DNA from: Bordetella parapertussis | GTDB taxonomy: Bacteria > Pseudomonadota > Gammaproteobacteria > Burkholderiales > Burkholderiaceae_C | Assembly (NCBI GenBank): GCA_945888535.1 | Contig: CAMDAN010000055.1 | Location: 1-15,831 of the forward strand | DNA: 15,831 bases | Direction of reading: 5' to 3' | Part shown: piece after piece, positions 1 to 7,254 of the stretch | How positions within the stretch are numbered: position 1 is the first letter of the stretch | Layout of the letters: the number at the start of each line of letters is the position of its first letter | Notes under the pieces: model-generated | Told to the model about the DNA's origin: nothing | What the model saw: the letters and a program-made list of their open reading frames with translations, nothing else | The model's database searches: none | Program-made: the position numbers and the translations under genes

Positions 1-651
1 GGCCTGCAGTTTCTATTGCAACGCCGAGGCCCTTTGAGTATTGGAGTGAACCAAATGGGTGGAATGGTTCGTACCGATTCCGCGCAGGTCCGTCCCAATG
101 TCCAACTCTATTTCAGCCCAATCAGTTATTCCGCGACTTTTGTGAACCAGCGCCCTTTGCTGCGCCCGGATTCTTTTCCAGGCTTCATCATCGGATTTAA
201 TCCTTGCAGACCCCACAGCCAAGGGCATATCCGCATTCGTTCCAACAATCCGTTTGATGCGCCGAAGATTGATCCCAACTATCTCAATGATCCGCATGAT
301 CTTGCCGATGTTTTAGAAGGCGCACAGTTGATAGCCCGCCTGCAACAAACCCCATCGATGCAATCTCTGATTGACGCGCCCAAAGACATTGACTTAGCGA
401 GCGCTAGCCCCCAATCTATCGAGGAAGATTTTCGCCAGCGTAGCGGAACGGTCTACCACCCCTGTGGAACCTGCGCTATGCGGCCTTTAGCCGCTGGAGG
501 CGTCGTCGATTCTGAACTGCGGGTTTACGGCGTAGAAGGTTTGCGCGTTGCAGATGCATCGATATTCCCCAACATTACGTCAGCCAACACCAATGCGCCC
601 GCGCTGATGGTCGGGCACCAAGCCGCGCGTTTTATTCTTTCCAGTGTTTAA
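1..651 (+). CDS. GMC family FAD-dependent oxidoreductase (C-terminal part)
   Basis: The reading frame is open from the first base, so the gene starts upstream of the window; 216 residues are visible. GMC enzymes (choline dehydrogenase, glucose and alcohol oxidoreductases) oxidise an alcohol with FAD. The visible part is the conserved C-terminal substrate/FAD domain. It has a YHPCGT motif with the expected catalytic His (codon 457-459), a stretch with VVDSELRVYGVEGLRVAD, and then PNITSANTNAP with the second catalytic position as Asn (codon 592-594). The His/Asn pair matches choline-oxidase-type active sites. The N-terminal Rossmann GxGxxG segment lies outside the window, so the substrate cannot be judged. 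A TTG at 16 is only an internal leucine codon. The dehydratase-like gene starts 9 bases downstream on the same strand, which suggests one transcript acting on a sugar or polyol. Confidence 0.93.
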   Translation, partial: GLQFLLQRRGPLSIGVNQMGGMVRTDSAQVRPNVQLYFSPISYSATFVNQRPLLRPDSFPGFIIGFNPCRPHSQGHIRIRSNNPFDAPKIDPNYLNDPHDLADVLEGAQLIARLQQTPSMQSLIDAPKDIDLASASPQSIEEDFRQRSGTVYHPCGTCAMRPLAAGGVVDSELRVYGVEGLRVADASIFPNITSANTNAPALMVGHQAARFILSSV

Positions 652-660
652 AGATTACTT

Positions 661-1770
661 ATGCCAAAAATTGCAAAGTTAGAAACTTTCTCCAACGAAT
701 TTGTTGGCTTTGTCAAACTCACCACCGATGCCGGACAGGTCGGCTGGGGGCAAACCTCAACTTACAACGCTGACATTACCGCAACTATTTTTCACCGACA
801 AGTTGCGCCTTGGGCTTTAGGTTCTGATGCTCTCGATATCAACGCGCTGCTACACACCATCCAAGAACGCGAACACAAATACCCGGGCAGCTACCGTTGC
901 CGCGCTTTAGCGGGCTTAGACACCGCTATGTGGGACTTGCGCGGAAAAATAGAGCGCAAACCCGTGGTGGAACTCTTGGGTGGCAGCGCAAAAGTATTGC
1001 GAGCCTACGCCTCTTCTATGAAGCGCGATATCAGCCCCAGGGATGAGGCTACCCGTTTGGTGCGCTTGCGCGATGAACAAGGCTTTGATGCTTTCAAGTG
1101 GCGGGTTGCTGCGGAATGTGGGCGCGATGTCGATGAGTGGCCCGGACGCACCGAGGAAGTGATTCCTGTCGTTGCCCGCGCATTGGGACAAGACGTTGCC
1201 AAGCTGGTGGACGCCAACAGCGGTTTTTCTCCCGCTCGCGCCATCGTCGTAGGAAAAATACTCCAAGACGAAGGGATCAGCCACTTTGAAGAGCCCTGCC
1301 CCTATTGGAATTTTGATGAAACCAAACAAGTCACGCTCGCACTCGACTTAGACGTGACAGGCGGCGAGCAAGACTGGGACTTACCCACTTGGCAACGCAT
1401 GATGGATCAAGACGTTGTCGACATTGTTCAACCCGACGTGATGTACATGGGCGGCATGACGCGCACCCTTGAAGTTGCCCATATGGCCGCACTTGCAGGC
1501 TTACCCTGTACGCCGCACAGCGCTAACCTCTCGCTAGTAACTATTTGCACTATGCATCTGTTGGGCGCCATCCCTAACGCAGGAAAGTACCTCGAATTTT
1601 CTATCGAAGGGCCGGACTACTACCCCTGGCAACAAAACCTGTTCTTAGGCGACCCCTTTGCGGTGCGCGACGGAAAGGTGCACATCCCCGCCGACCCCGG
1701 GTGGGGCGTTGAAGTGAACCCAGAGTGGTTAAACGGGGCGCACTACCAGGTGAGCGAACTAAAGCGCTAA
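661..1770 (+). CDS. Enolase-superfamily dehydratase/racemase (mandelate racemase subgroup)
   Basis: A 369-residue protein with the N-terminal capping domain (about 1-115) and the beta/alpha barrel of the mandelate racemase/muconate lactonizing enzyme family. These enzymes abstract a proton alpha to a carboxylate, and many are sugar-acid dehydratases. Candidate Mg2+ ligands are D184 (VDANSG), E210 (HFEEP) and E236 (GGEQ), spaced 26 and 26 as in mandelate racemase. D259 (QPDV) and H286 (TPHS) are 27 apart and form the expected His-Asp dyad. E312 is a candidate for the conserved barrel-end acid. The usual K-x-K on strand 2 reads K146-W-R148, an Arg replacing the second Lys. The ATG lies 9 bases after the GMC stop, with no strong Shine-Dalgarno. 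The family is secure; the exact substrate (galactonate-, rhamnonate- or fuconate-like acid) is not determined. Confidence 0.9.
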   Translation: MPKIAKLETFSNEFVGFVKLTTDAGQVGWGQTSTYNADITATIFHRQVAPWALGSDALDINALLHTIQEREHKYPGSYRCRALAGLDTAMWDLRGKIERKPVVELLGGSAKVLRAYASSMKRDISPRDEATRLVRLRDEQGFDAFKWRVAAECGRDVDEWPGRTEEVIPVVARALGQDVAKLVDANSGFSPARAIVVGKILQDEGISHFEEPCPYWNFDETKQVTLALDLDVTGGEQDWDLPTWQRMMDQDVVDIVQPDVMYMGGMTRTLEVAHMAALAGLPCTPHSANLSLVTICTMHLLGAIPNAGKYLEFSIEGPDYYPWQQNLFLGDPFAVRDGKVHIPADPGWGVEVNPEWLNGAHYQVSELKR

Positions 1771-2393
1771 CCCAAAGGCGCCCACTGCAGATACCAAAAG
1801 CCCAAGACCGCCGCCACTAAAACCACCGCGACGCTGACCCACGCTCGGCTGATGCCATCTGCGGCTTTTCCTTGCTTGAATCCGTTGACCATCGCGCGGG
1901 CTAAATTTTCTTTGTGAAGCCAACTGGCTGCAATCACTCCAACGATGTGAATCCCGACAAGAATGAGCATGATGTGTGACGCAACTTCATGCAACTCGGC
2001 GACCCACTCCCCGCCGATCTCGTTGAACGCTGCATAGCCCGTTACAACGATTGCGATACCCGACGCAATGAGTAAGACGATCGCCACCGCGCCTAAGGGG
2101 TTGTGGCCCACAAAGTGTTTGGGTTTTAAAGTCGCCATCGATTTTGCATACTGAAGCACTTCCGACGGCCCTTTTACGAAGCTTGTGAACCTGGCGTAGC
2201 GAGTTCCAACAAAGCCCCAGAAAAAACGAAAGGCGAGGAGTCCGCCTAAGGTGTACCCCAGCGTGATGTGAACCAAGCTCCATCGTTCGCTTTCTGATGT
2301 GAGGTAAGCCCCCGCAAAAGACAAGACCAAAAGCCAATGAAAAACCCGAGTGGGGGCGTCCCATACGCGGATCGCAGTTGTCGTTGTTTCCAT
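1767..2393 (-). CDS. Cytochrome b561-like membrane protein of the SHP/DHC module
   Basis: A 208-residue integral membrane protein of the family also seen in Ni,Fe-hydrogenase cytochrome b subunits. I chose the ATG at 2393, which gives [13 protein letters not shown] longer frame back to 2480 adds a basic, low-complexity peptide that runs into the upstream cytochrome gene and is not credible. Hydrophobic segments lie at roughly 17-33, 41-60, 100-120, 137-157 and 185-203. Candidate haem-b ligands are H19 (RVFHW), H42 (LVHI), H97 (GHNPLG), H135 and H149. It should take electrons from quinol and pass them to the periplasmic dihaem cytochrome encoded 17 bases upstream. Its TAG stop overlaps by four bases the TAA stop of the convergent dehydratase-like gene. 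Confidence 0.88.
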   Translation of the reverse strand: METTTTAIRVWDAPTRVFHWLLVLSFAGAYLTSESERWSLVHITLGYTLGGLLAFRFFWGFVGTRYARFTSFVKGPSEVLQYAKSMATLKPKHFVGHNPLGAVAIVLLIASGIAIVVTGYAAFNEIGGEWVAELHEVASHIMLILVGIHIVGVIAASWLHKENLARAMVNGFKQGKAADGISRAWVSVAVVLVAAVLGFWYLQWAPLG

Positions 2394-2410
2394 GCGTTTT
2401 CTTTCTGTGA

Positions 2411-2875
2411 TTATTTTGGAATGCGGATCTGGTTTTCGTTGAAATTGCCCTCTGCCGCGCCTCCGTGGCACGCAACGCAATTGCCAGCCCCGCCCACTGA
2501 CGCTCGCTTAAAAACGCTGGCGCTCACCTCGTCATGCTTGCGAATGAACCATGCCGATTTACTAATTCGGTTTTCTGGCGGAACTTCACTCACGCGTTTG
2601 TAAGTCCCCGCATTGGCTTCAAGCCATTTTCCGATTTGCATCACAGTCGCAGTGTCTAACGATGCGTCGGTTCCGTAGTGTTTTTGCAAACCACCCATGA
2701 TGTTTTTCCAAGCCGGCGCCGGTAACATCCCGACAGGGTAGGCCAAGTGACAGGCCGAACACTCCGCTTTGTATGCGGACAAAACTGGGGCTTTATTCAC
2801 CGGCGAATCGGCCCACGCCGCGAACGAAAAGAGTGCGAAACCACACGCGAAGATCCATTTGTTTTTATATTGCAT
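2411..2875 (-). CDS. Periplasmic dihaem cytochrome c (DHC family)
   Basis: A 154-residue protein with a signal peptide (about 1-22, likely cleaved after AAWA) and two CXXCH haem-binding motifs, C39-C42-H43 and C133-C136-H137. H66 (QKHYG) and H114 (RKHDE) are plausible distal ligands, as expected for bis-His haems. Length, motif spacing and the conserved W-K-x-I-M-G-G-L region fit the dihaem cytochrome c family known from Rhodobacter and Shewanella as DHC, the electron donor to SHP. It sits 18 bases after the SHP gene and 17 bases before the cytochrome b gene, all on the minus strand, so the three are almost certainly one operon. Both downstream genes have only an AGAAAG-type weak ribosome-binding sequence and may depend on translation from upstream. 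Confidence 0.92.
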   Translation of the reverse strand: MQYKNKWIFACGFALFSFAAWADSPVNKAPVLSAYKAECSACHLAYPVGMLPAPAWKNIMGGLQKHYGTDASLDTATVMQIGKWLEANAGTYKRVSEVPPENRISKSAWFIRKHDEVSASVFKRASVGGAGNCVACHGGAAEGNFNENQIRIPK

Positions 2876-2893
2876 GGCTTTGGCTTTCTATAT

Positions 2894-3310
2894 TTAAGAT
2901 TTCAAACTGATCAGCCACGCTAAGACATCGGCCTTTTCGCTGGCGCTGCATTCGCGTCCGACCACGTCATTGCAGTTGCGACGAAACCACTTTTCAGTTT
3001 TGGCGCTATCGGTAAACCGATCGGGGTTGAATGCGGGGGCTAGGGGACTAATGCGCTTTTCGGTCTTGGCATGTTTGCCTTCTCCCTTAGGGCTAGAGGT
3101 ATGGCAGGAAGCGCATGACCACTCAGCCCCGTGTTTGTTGTTAAAAAAGGCTTGGCCCTTGGAAATTTGCGGGGGCTGCCCAGACTGCGCAGCAAAGGCT
3201 GCCAATTGGTCGGCGGGGGTGGTGGCATACGCTGGCGCTGCGATACATACAGAAGCTAAAACACTACCCATAAAGCGGGTCAGAAAAATGCGTTTACAAA
3301 TTGATTGCAT
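2894..3310 (-). CDS. shp: SHP-type monohaem cytochrome c (DUF1924 family)
   Basis: A 138-residue exported class I-like cytochrome c. It has a basic N-terminus and hydrophobic core with likely cleavage after AYA (residue 29), then one haem site at C66-A-S-C69-H70. The region NCNDVVGREC has cysteines at 113 and 121. In the characterised Rhodobacter sphaeroides haem protein SHP, an Asn near a disulphide-closed loop is the labile sixth haem ligand, freeing the iron to bind O2, NO or similar ligands. N112 or N114 would fill that role here, and no Met ligand is evident in the C-terminal half. The ligand assignment is inference. Translation starts at ATG 3310, four bases after a strong GGAGG. It is the first gene of the SHP-DHC-cytochrome b operon and has a promoter just upstream. 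The cellular role of SHP is not settled. Confidence 0.87.
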   Translation of the reverse strand: MQSICKRIFLTRFMGSVLASVCIAAPAYATTPADQLAAFAAQSGQPPQISKGQAFFNNKHGAEWSCASCHTSSPKGEGKHAKTEKRISPLAPAFNPDRFTDSAKTEKWFRRNCNDVVGRECSASEKADVLAWLISLKS

Positions 3311-3360
3311 AAAACCTCCATACCCACGATGGTGGCTTATGAAGGTAAACGCTGTGTGAA

Positions 3361-3389
3361 GTTATGCCAAGCTAAGCCAAAGTTGGCAA
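3361..3389 (-). promoter_or_regulatory. Putative sigma70 promoter of the SHP-DHC-cytochrome b operon
   Basis: On the minus strand, TTGCCA (3384-3389, five of six consensus bases) and CATAAC (3361-3366, four of six) are separated by exactly 17 bases. Transcription would start near 3353, about 43 bases before the ATG. The promoter lies in the 95-base gap between radA and the cytochrome gene, so the haem module can be transcribed separately from alr-radA. Confidence 0.5.
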
Positions 3390-3405
3390 AGAAATTTTTC
3401 AACGT

Positions 3406-4773
3406 TTAGTCCAGCCCGCGAACAATCTCCATGGCTTGTTCAACACGCTCGACGGCATGGATCGTCATGCCTTCTATCGGTTTTTTCGGGGTGTTGGCTT
3501 TAGGAACGACGGCTACAGTAAACCCCAACTTGGCGGCTTCTTTTAATCGCTCTTGGCCTCTTGGGGCGGGGCGTACTTCGCCTGCGAGTCCGACTTCGCC
3601 AAACGCGATAAATCCTTTGGGTAAAGGCTTCCCGCGCAGCGATGAGGTGATAGACAACATCACCGCCAAATCAGCCGCAGGCTCGCCGATACGTACACCG
3701 CCAACGGCATTTATAAAAACATCTTGGTCCATACAAGCAACACCCGCGTGGCGATGAAGTACCGCCAACAACATCGCCAAACGGTCTTTATCAAGCCCTA
3801 CGCTTAAACGTCGTGGGCTTGGGCCGCCGCTATCAACCAAAGCTTGAATTTCCACCAAAAGTGGGCGCGTCCCTTCGAGCGTGACCATCACGCAGCTGCC
3901 CGGAACGGGTTCGGGGTGTTGGCTTAAAAAAATCGCACTGGGGTTGCTCACGCCTTTGAGCCCGCGCTCGGTCATGGCGAACACACCGATTTCGTTAACT
4001 GCCCCAAAGCGATTTTTGATAGCGCGAACCAAACGAAACTGGCTGTGCGTATCGCCTTCAAAGTACAACACGGTATCGACCATATGTTCCAAAACACGCG
4101 GTCCTGCTAACGCACCTTCTTTGGTGACGTGGCCCACGAGCACGATGCAAACTCCGCTGGCCTTGGCAGCGCGGGTTAGGTGGGCCGCACATTCACGCAC
4201 TTGGGCCACCGACCCAGGCGCTGACGTGAGCTGATCGGAATAGACCGTTTGGATGGAGTCAATGACCGCAACATCAGGCCGAAGCTCAGTCAGCGTTGAG
4301 AGAATTTTTTCTAATTGAATTTCTGCCAACACCTTGACCTGCGAACGGTCTAGGCCCAAGCGGCGCGAGCGCAAAGCGACTTGGGCGCCGCTTTCTTCGC
4401 CGGTAACGTACAAGGTATTTTTACCAGCGCGTTGTAGTGCGTCGAGCGCTTGCAAGAGCAAGGTGGATTTACCGATACCGGGATCTCCGCCGATTAGAAC
4501 CACGCCGCCTTCCACAATACCGCCGCCCAAGACCCGGTCAAGCTCTTCGTGTCCGGTGGGTGTGCGCTCCACATCGCTTGCTTGGATGTCAGATAACACC
4601 GCCACCTCGGCCGTTTTGGCCAATGATGCAAAACGATTTTTAACTGCGGAGTCAGCGTGTGCGACCGATTCAATGAGCGTGTTCCATGCGCCGCAACTCG
4701 GGCACTTCCCCAACCATTTGGGGCTGGTTCCGCCACAGTCGCTACAGGTAAATACGGTTTTATCTTTTGCCAT
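3406..4773 (-). CDS. radA: DNA repair protein RadA
   Basis: A 455-residue protein of full family length. RadA (Sms) is a RecA-like, DnaB-type helicase that drives branch migration of recombination intermediates with RecA and helps in repair and natural transformation. The order of domains is: a C4 zinc finger (C10, C13, C24, C27), a RecA-like ATPase with Walker A GGDPGIGKST (95-104) and Walker B ending in D172, the RadA signature KNRFG (253-257), and a C-terminal Lon-protease-like domain from about 290, which serves as scaffold in this family. It follows alr by 43 bases on the same strand. No Shine-Dalgarno precedes the ATG. A perfect LexA-like palindrome and a TATTAT box lie directly upstream, so radA probably has its own damage-inducible promoter as well as read-through from alr. 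Confidence 0.97.
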   Translation of the reverse strand: MAKDKTVFTCSDCGGTSPKWLGKCPSCGAWNTLIESVAHADSAVKNRFASLAKTAEVAVLSDIQASDVERTPTGHEELDRVLGGGIVEGGVVLIGGDPGIGKSTLLLQALDALQRAGKNTLYVTGEESGAQVALRSRRLGLDRSQVKVLAEIQLEKILSTLTELRPDVAVIDSIQTVYSDQLTSAPGSVAQVRECAAHLTRAAKASGVCIVLVGHVTKEGALAGPRVLEHMVDTVLYFEGDTHSQFRLVRAIKNRFGAVNEIGVFAMTERGLKGVSNPSAIFLSQHPEPVPGSCVMVTLEGTRPLLVEIQALVDSGGPSPRRLSVGLDKDRLAMLLAVLHRHAGVACMDQDVFINAVGGVRIGEPAADLAVMLSITSSLRGKPLPKGFIAFGEVGLAGEVRPAPRGQERLKEAAKLGFTVAVVPKANTPKKPIEGMTIHAVERVEQAMEIVRGLD

Positions 4774-4780
4774 ACGGCCG

Positions 4781-4786
4781 ATAATA
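4781..4786 (-). promoter_or_regulatory. Putative -10 element of a radA-proximal promoter
   Basis: The minus strand reads TATTAT (five of six consensus bases), overlapping the edge of the LexA palindrome. A start seven bases downstream would fall near 4774, adjacent to the radA ATG at 4773, which would make a nearly leaderless message. I see no good -35 hexamer at 17 bases, so this call is weak. Confidence 0.35.
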
Positions 4787-4804
4787 CTGTATTTAAATAC
4801 AGTT
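4785..4804 (-). promoter_or_regulatory. Putative LexA (SOS) box upstream of radA
   Basis: The plus strand reads TACTGTATTTAAATACAGTT. Bases 4786-4803 form a perfect 18-base palindrome with the CTGT-N8-ACAG pattern of the LexA operator used in gamma- and betaproteobacteria. It lies 12 bases from the radA start codon and directly abuts a TATTAT -10-like sequence, the position expected for a repressor site. It is not followed by a T-tract, so a terminator for alr is less likely. Confidence 0.75.
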
Positions 4805-4816
4805 GATTTGTATTTT

Positions 4817-5905
4817 TTATGGGTCGACTGTTACCGGCACCCGCTGCGCCAAGGCGCACATGAGCTCGTACCCAACGGTTTGCGCACAGGCCGCAACCTC
4901 ATCAATCGGCAAGACTTGACCCTGACTCGCACGGCCCCACAGCGTCACTTCGTCACCGAGGCCAGCCTCTGGCGTGGGTGTTAAATCCACCGCCAACATA
5001 TCCATGCTGACGCGCCCTAGTGTGCGGCTGCGAACACCCGCAATCAAGACCGGCGTGCCCGTGGGACAAATACGCGGATAGCCATCGGCATAACCGCAAG
5101 CCACGATCCCGATGCGCATAGCCTCTGGTGCCACAAAGCTCGAGCCGTAGCCTACGGTGTCACCCACTTTTAAGTCTTGCGTGCCGATGATGTCGGCGTT
5201 CAAGCTCATGGTGGGCTGCAGTTTCCAATGCGCGCCCGTGTGTTCAGGGTGGTCTGGCGAACTGCCGTACAAGGCAATGCCACCGCGAACCCAGTCGCCG
5301 GCTAACTGGCTGTGGCGCAAGATGGCGGCACTGTTGTGAAGCGTGCGTTCACCGGGAAGCTCTGCGCTTGCCGTATTAAACGTTTCCATTTGCGCAGCAA
5401 CACCGACCGGTCCGTCGGCGTCACTAAAGTGCGCCATGAGGGAAATCTCATCGACTTGTGGCAGCGCGTTCAAACGTGTCCATGCAGAGCGGTATTGCTC
5501 AGGGCGAAAACCCAAACGGTTCATCCCCACATTCATTTTGAGAAAAACGCGGTGGGGCAGATTGGTTTTATGGACCGCAAGCATGTCAATTTGCGCCTCG
5601 CAATGCACCGTGTGCCACAAATCCAAGCGGGAACACAGTTCTAAATCTCGCAACTCAAAAACGCCCTCTAACAACAGAATGGGCCCGCGCCAGCCCAGTG
5701 TTCGTAGTCGTTGCGCTTCTTGCAAATCAAGCAAAGCAAATCCATCAGCGCCGCGCAAACCCTCAAAGACCCTTTCAATCCCGTGGCCATAGGCATTGGC
5801 TTTGACGACAGCCCAAACCCGCGCATCGGGAGCAACCGACTGCAAGGCCTGCAGGTTATGGCGCAGGGCCTGGGTGTGGATGGTGGCGCGAATCGGACGG
5901 GGCAT
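4817..5905 (-). CDS. alr: Alanine racemase
   Basis: A 362-residue cytosolic PLP enzyme that interconverts L- and D-alanine, supplying D-Ala for peptidoglycan. The PLP lysine is K35 in the signature [11 protein letters not shown]. The opposing catalytic tyrosine is Y253 (VGYGSSF), and GYADGYPR (271-278) and RVSMDM (298-303) are typical of the C-terminal beta domain. Length is normal for the family. The start ATG at 5905 gives the usual [18 protein letters not shown] opening. It is divergent from lplT across 65 bases and is followed by radA, an arrangement I associate with Burkholderiales. No alr-specific terminator is visible before radA, so read-through is likely. Confidence 0.96.
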   Translation of the reverse strand: MPRPIRATIHTQALRHNLQALQSVAPDARVWAVVKANAYGHGIERVFEGLRGADGFALLDLQEAQRLRTLGWRGPILLLEGVFELRDLELCSRLDLWHTVHCEAQIDMLAVHKTNLPHRVFLKMNVGMNRLGFRPEQYRSAWTRLNALPQVDEISLMAHFSDADGPVGVAAQMETFNTASAELPGERTLHNSAAILRHSQLAGDWVRGGIALYGSSPDHPEHTGAHWKLQPTMSLNADIIGTQDLKVGDTVGYGSSFVAPEAMRIGIVACGYADGYPRICPTGTPVLIAGVRSRTLGRVSMDMLAVDLTPTPEAGLGDEVTLWGRASQGQVLPIDEVAACAQTVGYELMCALAQRVPVTVDP

Positions 5906-5929
5906 GGCCTATTTTGGCACTTGCTGGCG

Positions 5930-5938
5930 TGCTATAAC
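5930..5938 (+). promoter_or_regulatory. Putative extended -10 promoter for lplT
   Basis: TGCTATAAC matches the extended -10 pattern TGnTATAAT at eight of nine defined or free positions. It lies about 32 bases before the lplT ATG in the short alr-lplT divergent gap. There is no convincing -35 hexamer, which is common for extended -10 promoters. The call rests on this motif alone. Confidence 0.4.
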
Positions 5939-5970
5939 CCGTGCACTCTTAGGAAGCGACTAAACCATCC

Positions 5971-7254
5971 ATGAAACGCGGCTTTTTTACCATCATGTCG
6001 GCGCAGTTTTTCAGCTCGCTGGCCGACAACGCATTGTTTGTAGGCGCGGTTCAACTGCTGCGAAGTTCACAGGCACCAGAGTGGCAACAAGCGGCGCTGG
6101 TTCCCATGTTCGCTTTGTTTTACGTCGTCTTGGCGCCTTTTGTCGGTGCTTTTGCAGACGCCTACCCCAAGGGCCGGGTCATGTTGGTGAGCAACGGCAT
6201 CAAAATTGTGGGTTGTTTGATGATGCTGTTTGGCAGTCATCCTTTGATGTCCTATGCAATCGTCGGTTTGGGCGCTGCGGCTTACTCCCCCGCGAAATAC
6301 GGCATCTTGACTGAGTTACTTCCGTCCTCTCAATTGGTCAAGGCCAACGGATGGATTGAAGGCTTGACGATTGCTTCTATTATTTTGGGCGTACTCTTGG
6401 GCGGTCAGATGGTCGGCCCAAATATCGCGCCGTATTTGCTGTCCTTAGACTTGCCGTTTTTAGAAACCGGCATCGACACCGCGCCAGAAGCCGCGATCAG
6501 CGTTTTAATTTTGGTGTACCTCTTAGCCGCTTGGTTTAACACCCGCATTCCTGACACCGGCGTTGACATGCGCCCCTTGCCGCGTAACCTCATCATCCTC
6601 TTGCCTGATTTTTGGCATTGCAATATGCGTCTGTGGAAAGACAAGTTAGGTCAGATCTCTCTTAGTACCACGACGCTGTTTTGGGGAGTCAGCGGAAATT
6701 TACGTTATATCGTTCTAGCCTGGGCTTCGGTGGCTTTGGGCTATACCGTGACCCAAGCGTCGGCCTTGGTCGGAGTCGTCGCTATCGGAACCGCTGTGGG
6801 CGCAGTGGCTGCCTCATTACGGATGCGTTTAGAACACGCCACCTTAGTGATGCCGTTGGGAATTGGCATGGGGATATTGGTGCTCTTATTGAACTTCATT
6901 GATAACGTGTGGGTCGCTGCCCCCTTCCTCATTTTGCTCGGTGGACTGGGAGGCTTTTTGGTGGTTCCAATGAACGCTTTGCTTCAGCACCGCGGCCACA
7001 ATTTGATGGGTGCGGGGCGCTCTATCGCCGTTCAAAACTTCAATGAGCAAGCCTGTATTTTGTTGTTGGGTGGCTTGTACAGCCTCTCCACTGGAATGGG
7101 GCTCTCAGCCTTTGGCGCGATCAGTGCCTTTGGCATTTTGGTTGCGGGCTTTATGTGGCTGATTAAGCGCTGGCACAGTTACAACTGCCGCGAACATGGT
7201 GCGGAAGTGGAACACCTGCTCGACATCGCTCGCAACGATAACCTGCACGGTTGA
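5971..7254 (+). CDS. lplT: Lysophospholipid transporter LplT (MFS)
   Basis: A 427-residue major facilitator protein with many hydrophobic segments along its length. LplT flips lysophospholipids across the inner membrane for re-acylation. The opening MKRGFFTIMSAQFFSSLADNALFV is characteristic of LplT, with the conserved FxSxxADNAL segment in helix 1. The loop after helix 2 carries AYPKGRVM, a variant of the MFS cytoplasmic-loop motif. The protein is somewhat longer than the E. coli one because of an extra segment around residues 155-175. In E. coli lplT is cotranscribed with the acyltransferase gene aas; no aas-like gene is present here. The stop codon overlaps the possible TTG start of the next gene. 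Confidence 0.93.
   Translation: MKRGFFTIMSAQFFSSLADNALFVGAVQLLRSSQAPEWQQAALVPMFALFYVVLAPFVGAFADAYPKGRVMLVSNGIKIVGCLMMLFGSHPLMSYAIVGLGAAAYSPAKYGILTELLPSSQLVKANGWIEGLTIASIILGVLLGGQMVGPNIAPYLLSLDLPFLETGIDTAPEAAISVLILVYLLAAWFNTRIPDTGVDMRPLPRNLIILLPDFWHCNMRLWKDKLGQISLSTTTLFWGVSGNLRYIVLAWASVALGYTVTQASALVGVVAIGTAVGAVAASLRMRLEHATLVMPLGIGMGILVLLLNFIDNVWVAAPFLILLGGLGGFLVVPMNALLQHRGHNLMGAGRSIAVQNFNEQACILLLGGLYSLSTGMGLSAFGAISAFGILVAGFMWLIKRWHSYNCREHGAEVEHLLDIARNDNLHG

Noticed and set aside
2394..2480. 29-codon N-terminal extension of the cytochrome b gene
   Set aside because: It overlaps the 3' coding end of the dihaem cytochrome and is basic and low-complexity; ATG 2393 gives a normal family N-terminus.
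4786..4803. The palindrome after alr as an intrinsic terminator
   Set aside because: It is A/T-rich with no loop and no following T-tract; the LexA operator reading explains the CTGT/ACAG ends better.
5915..5929. TGGCAC...GGC sigma54-like sequence before lplT
   Set aside because: The two doublets are one base too close (nine bases between them instead of ten) and the -12 block does not match.
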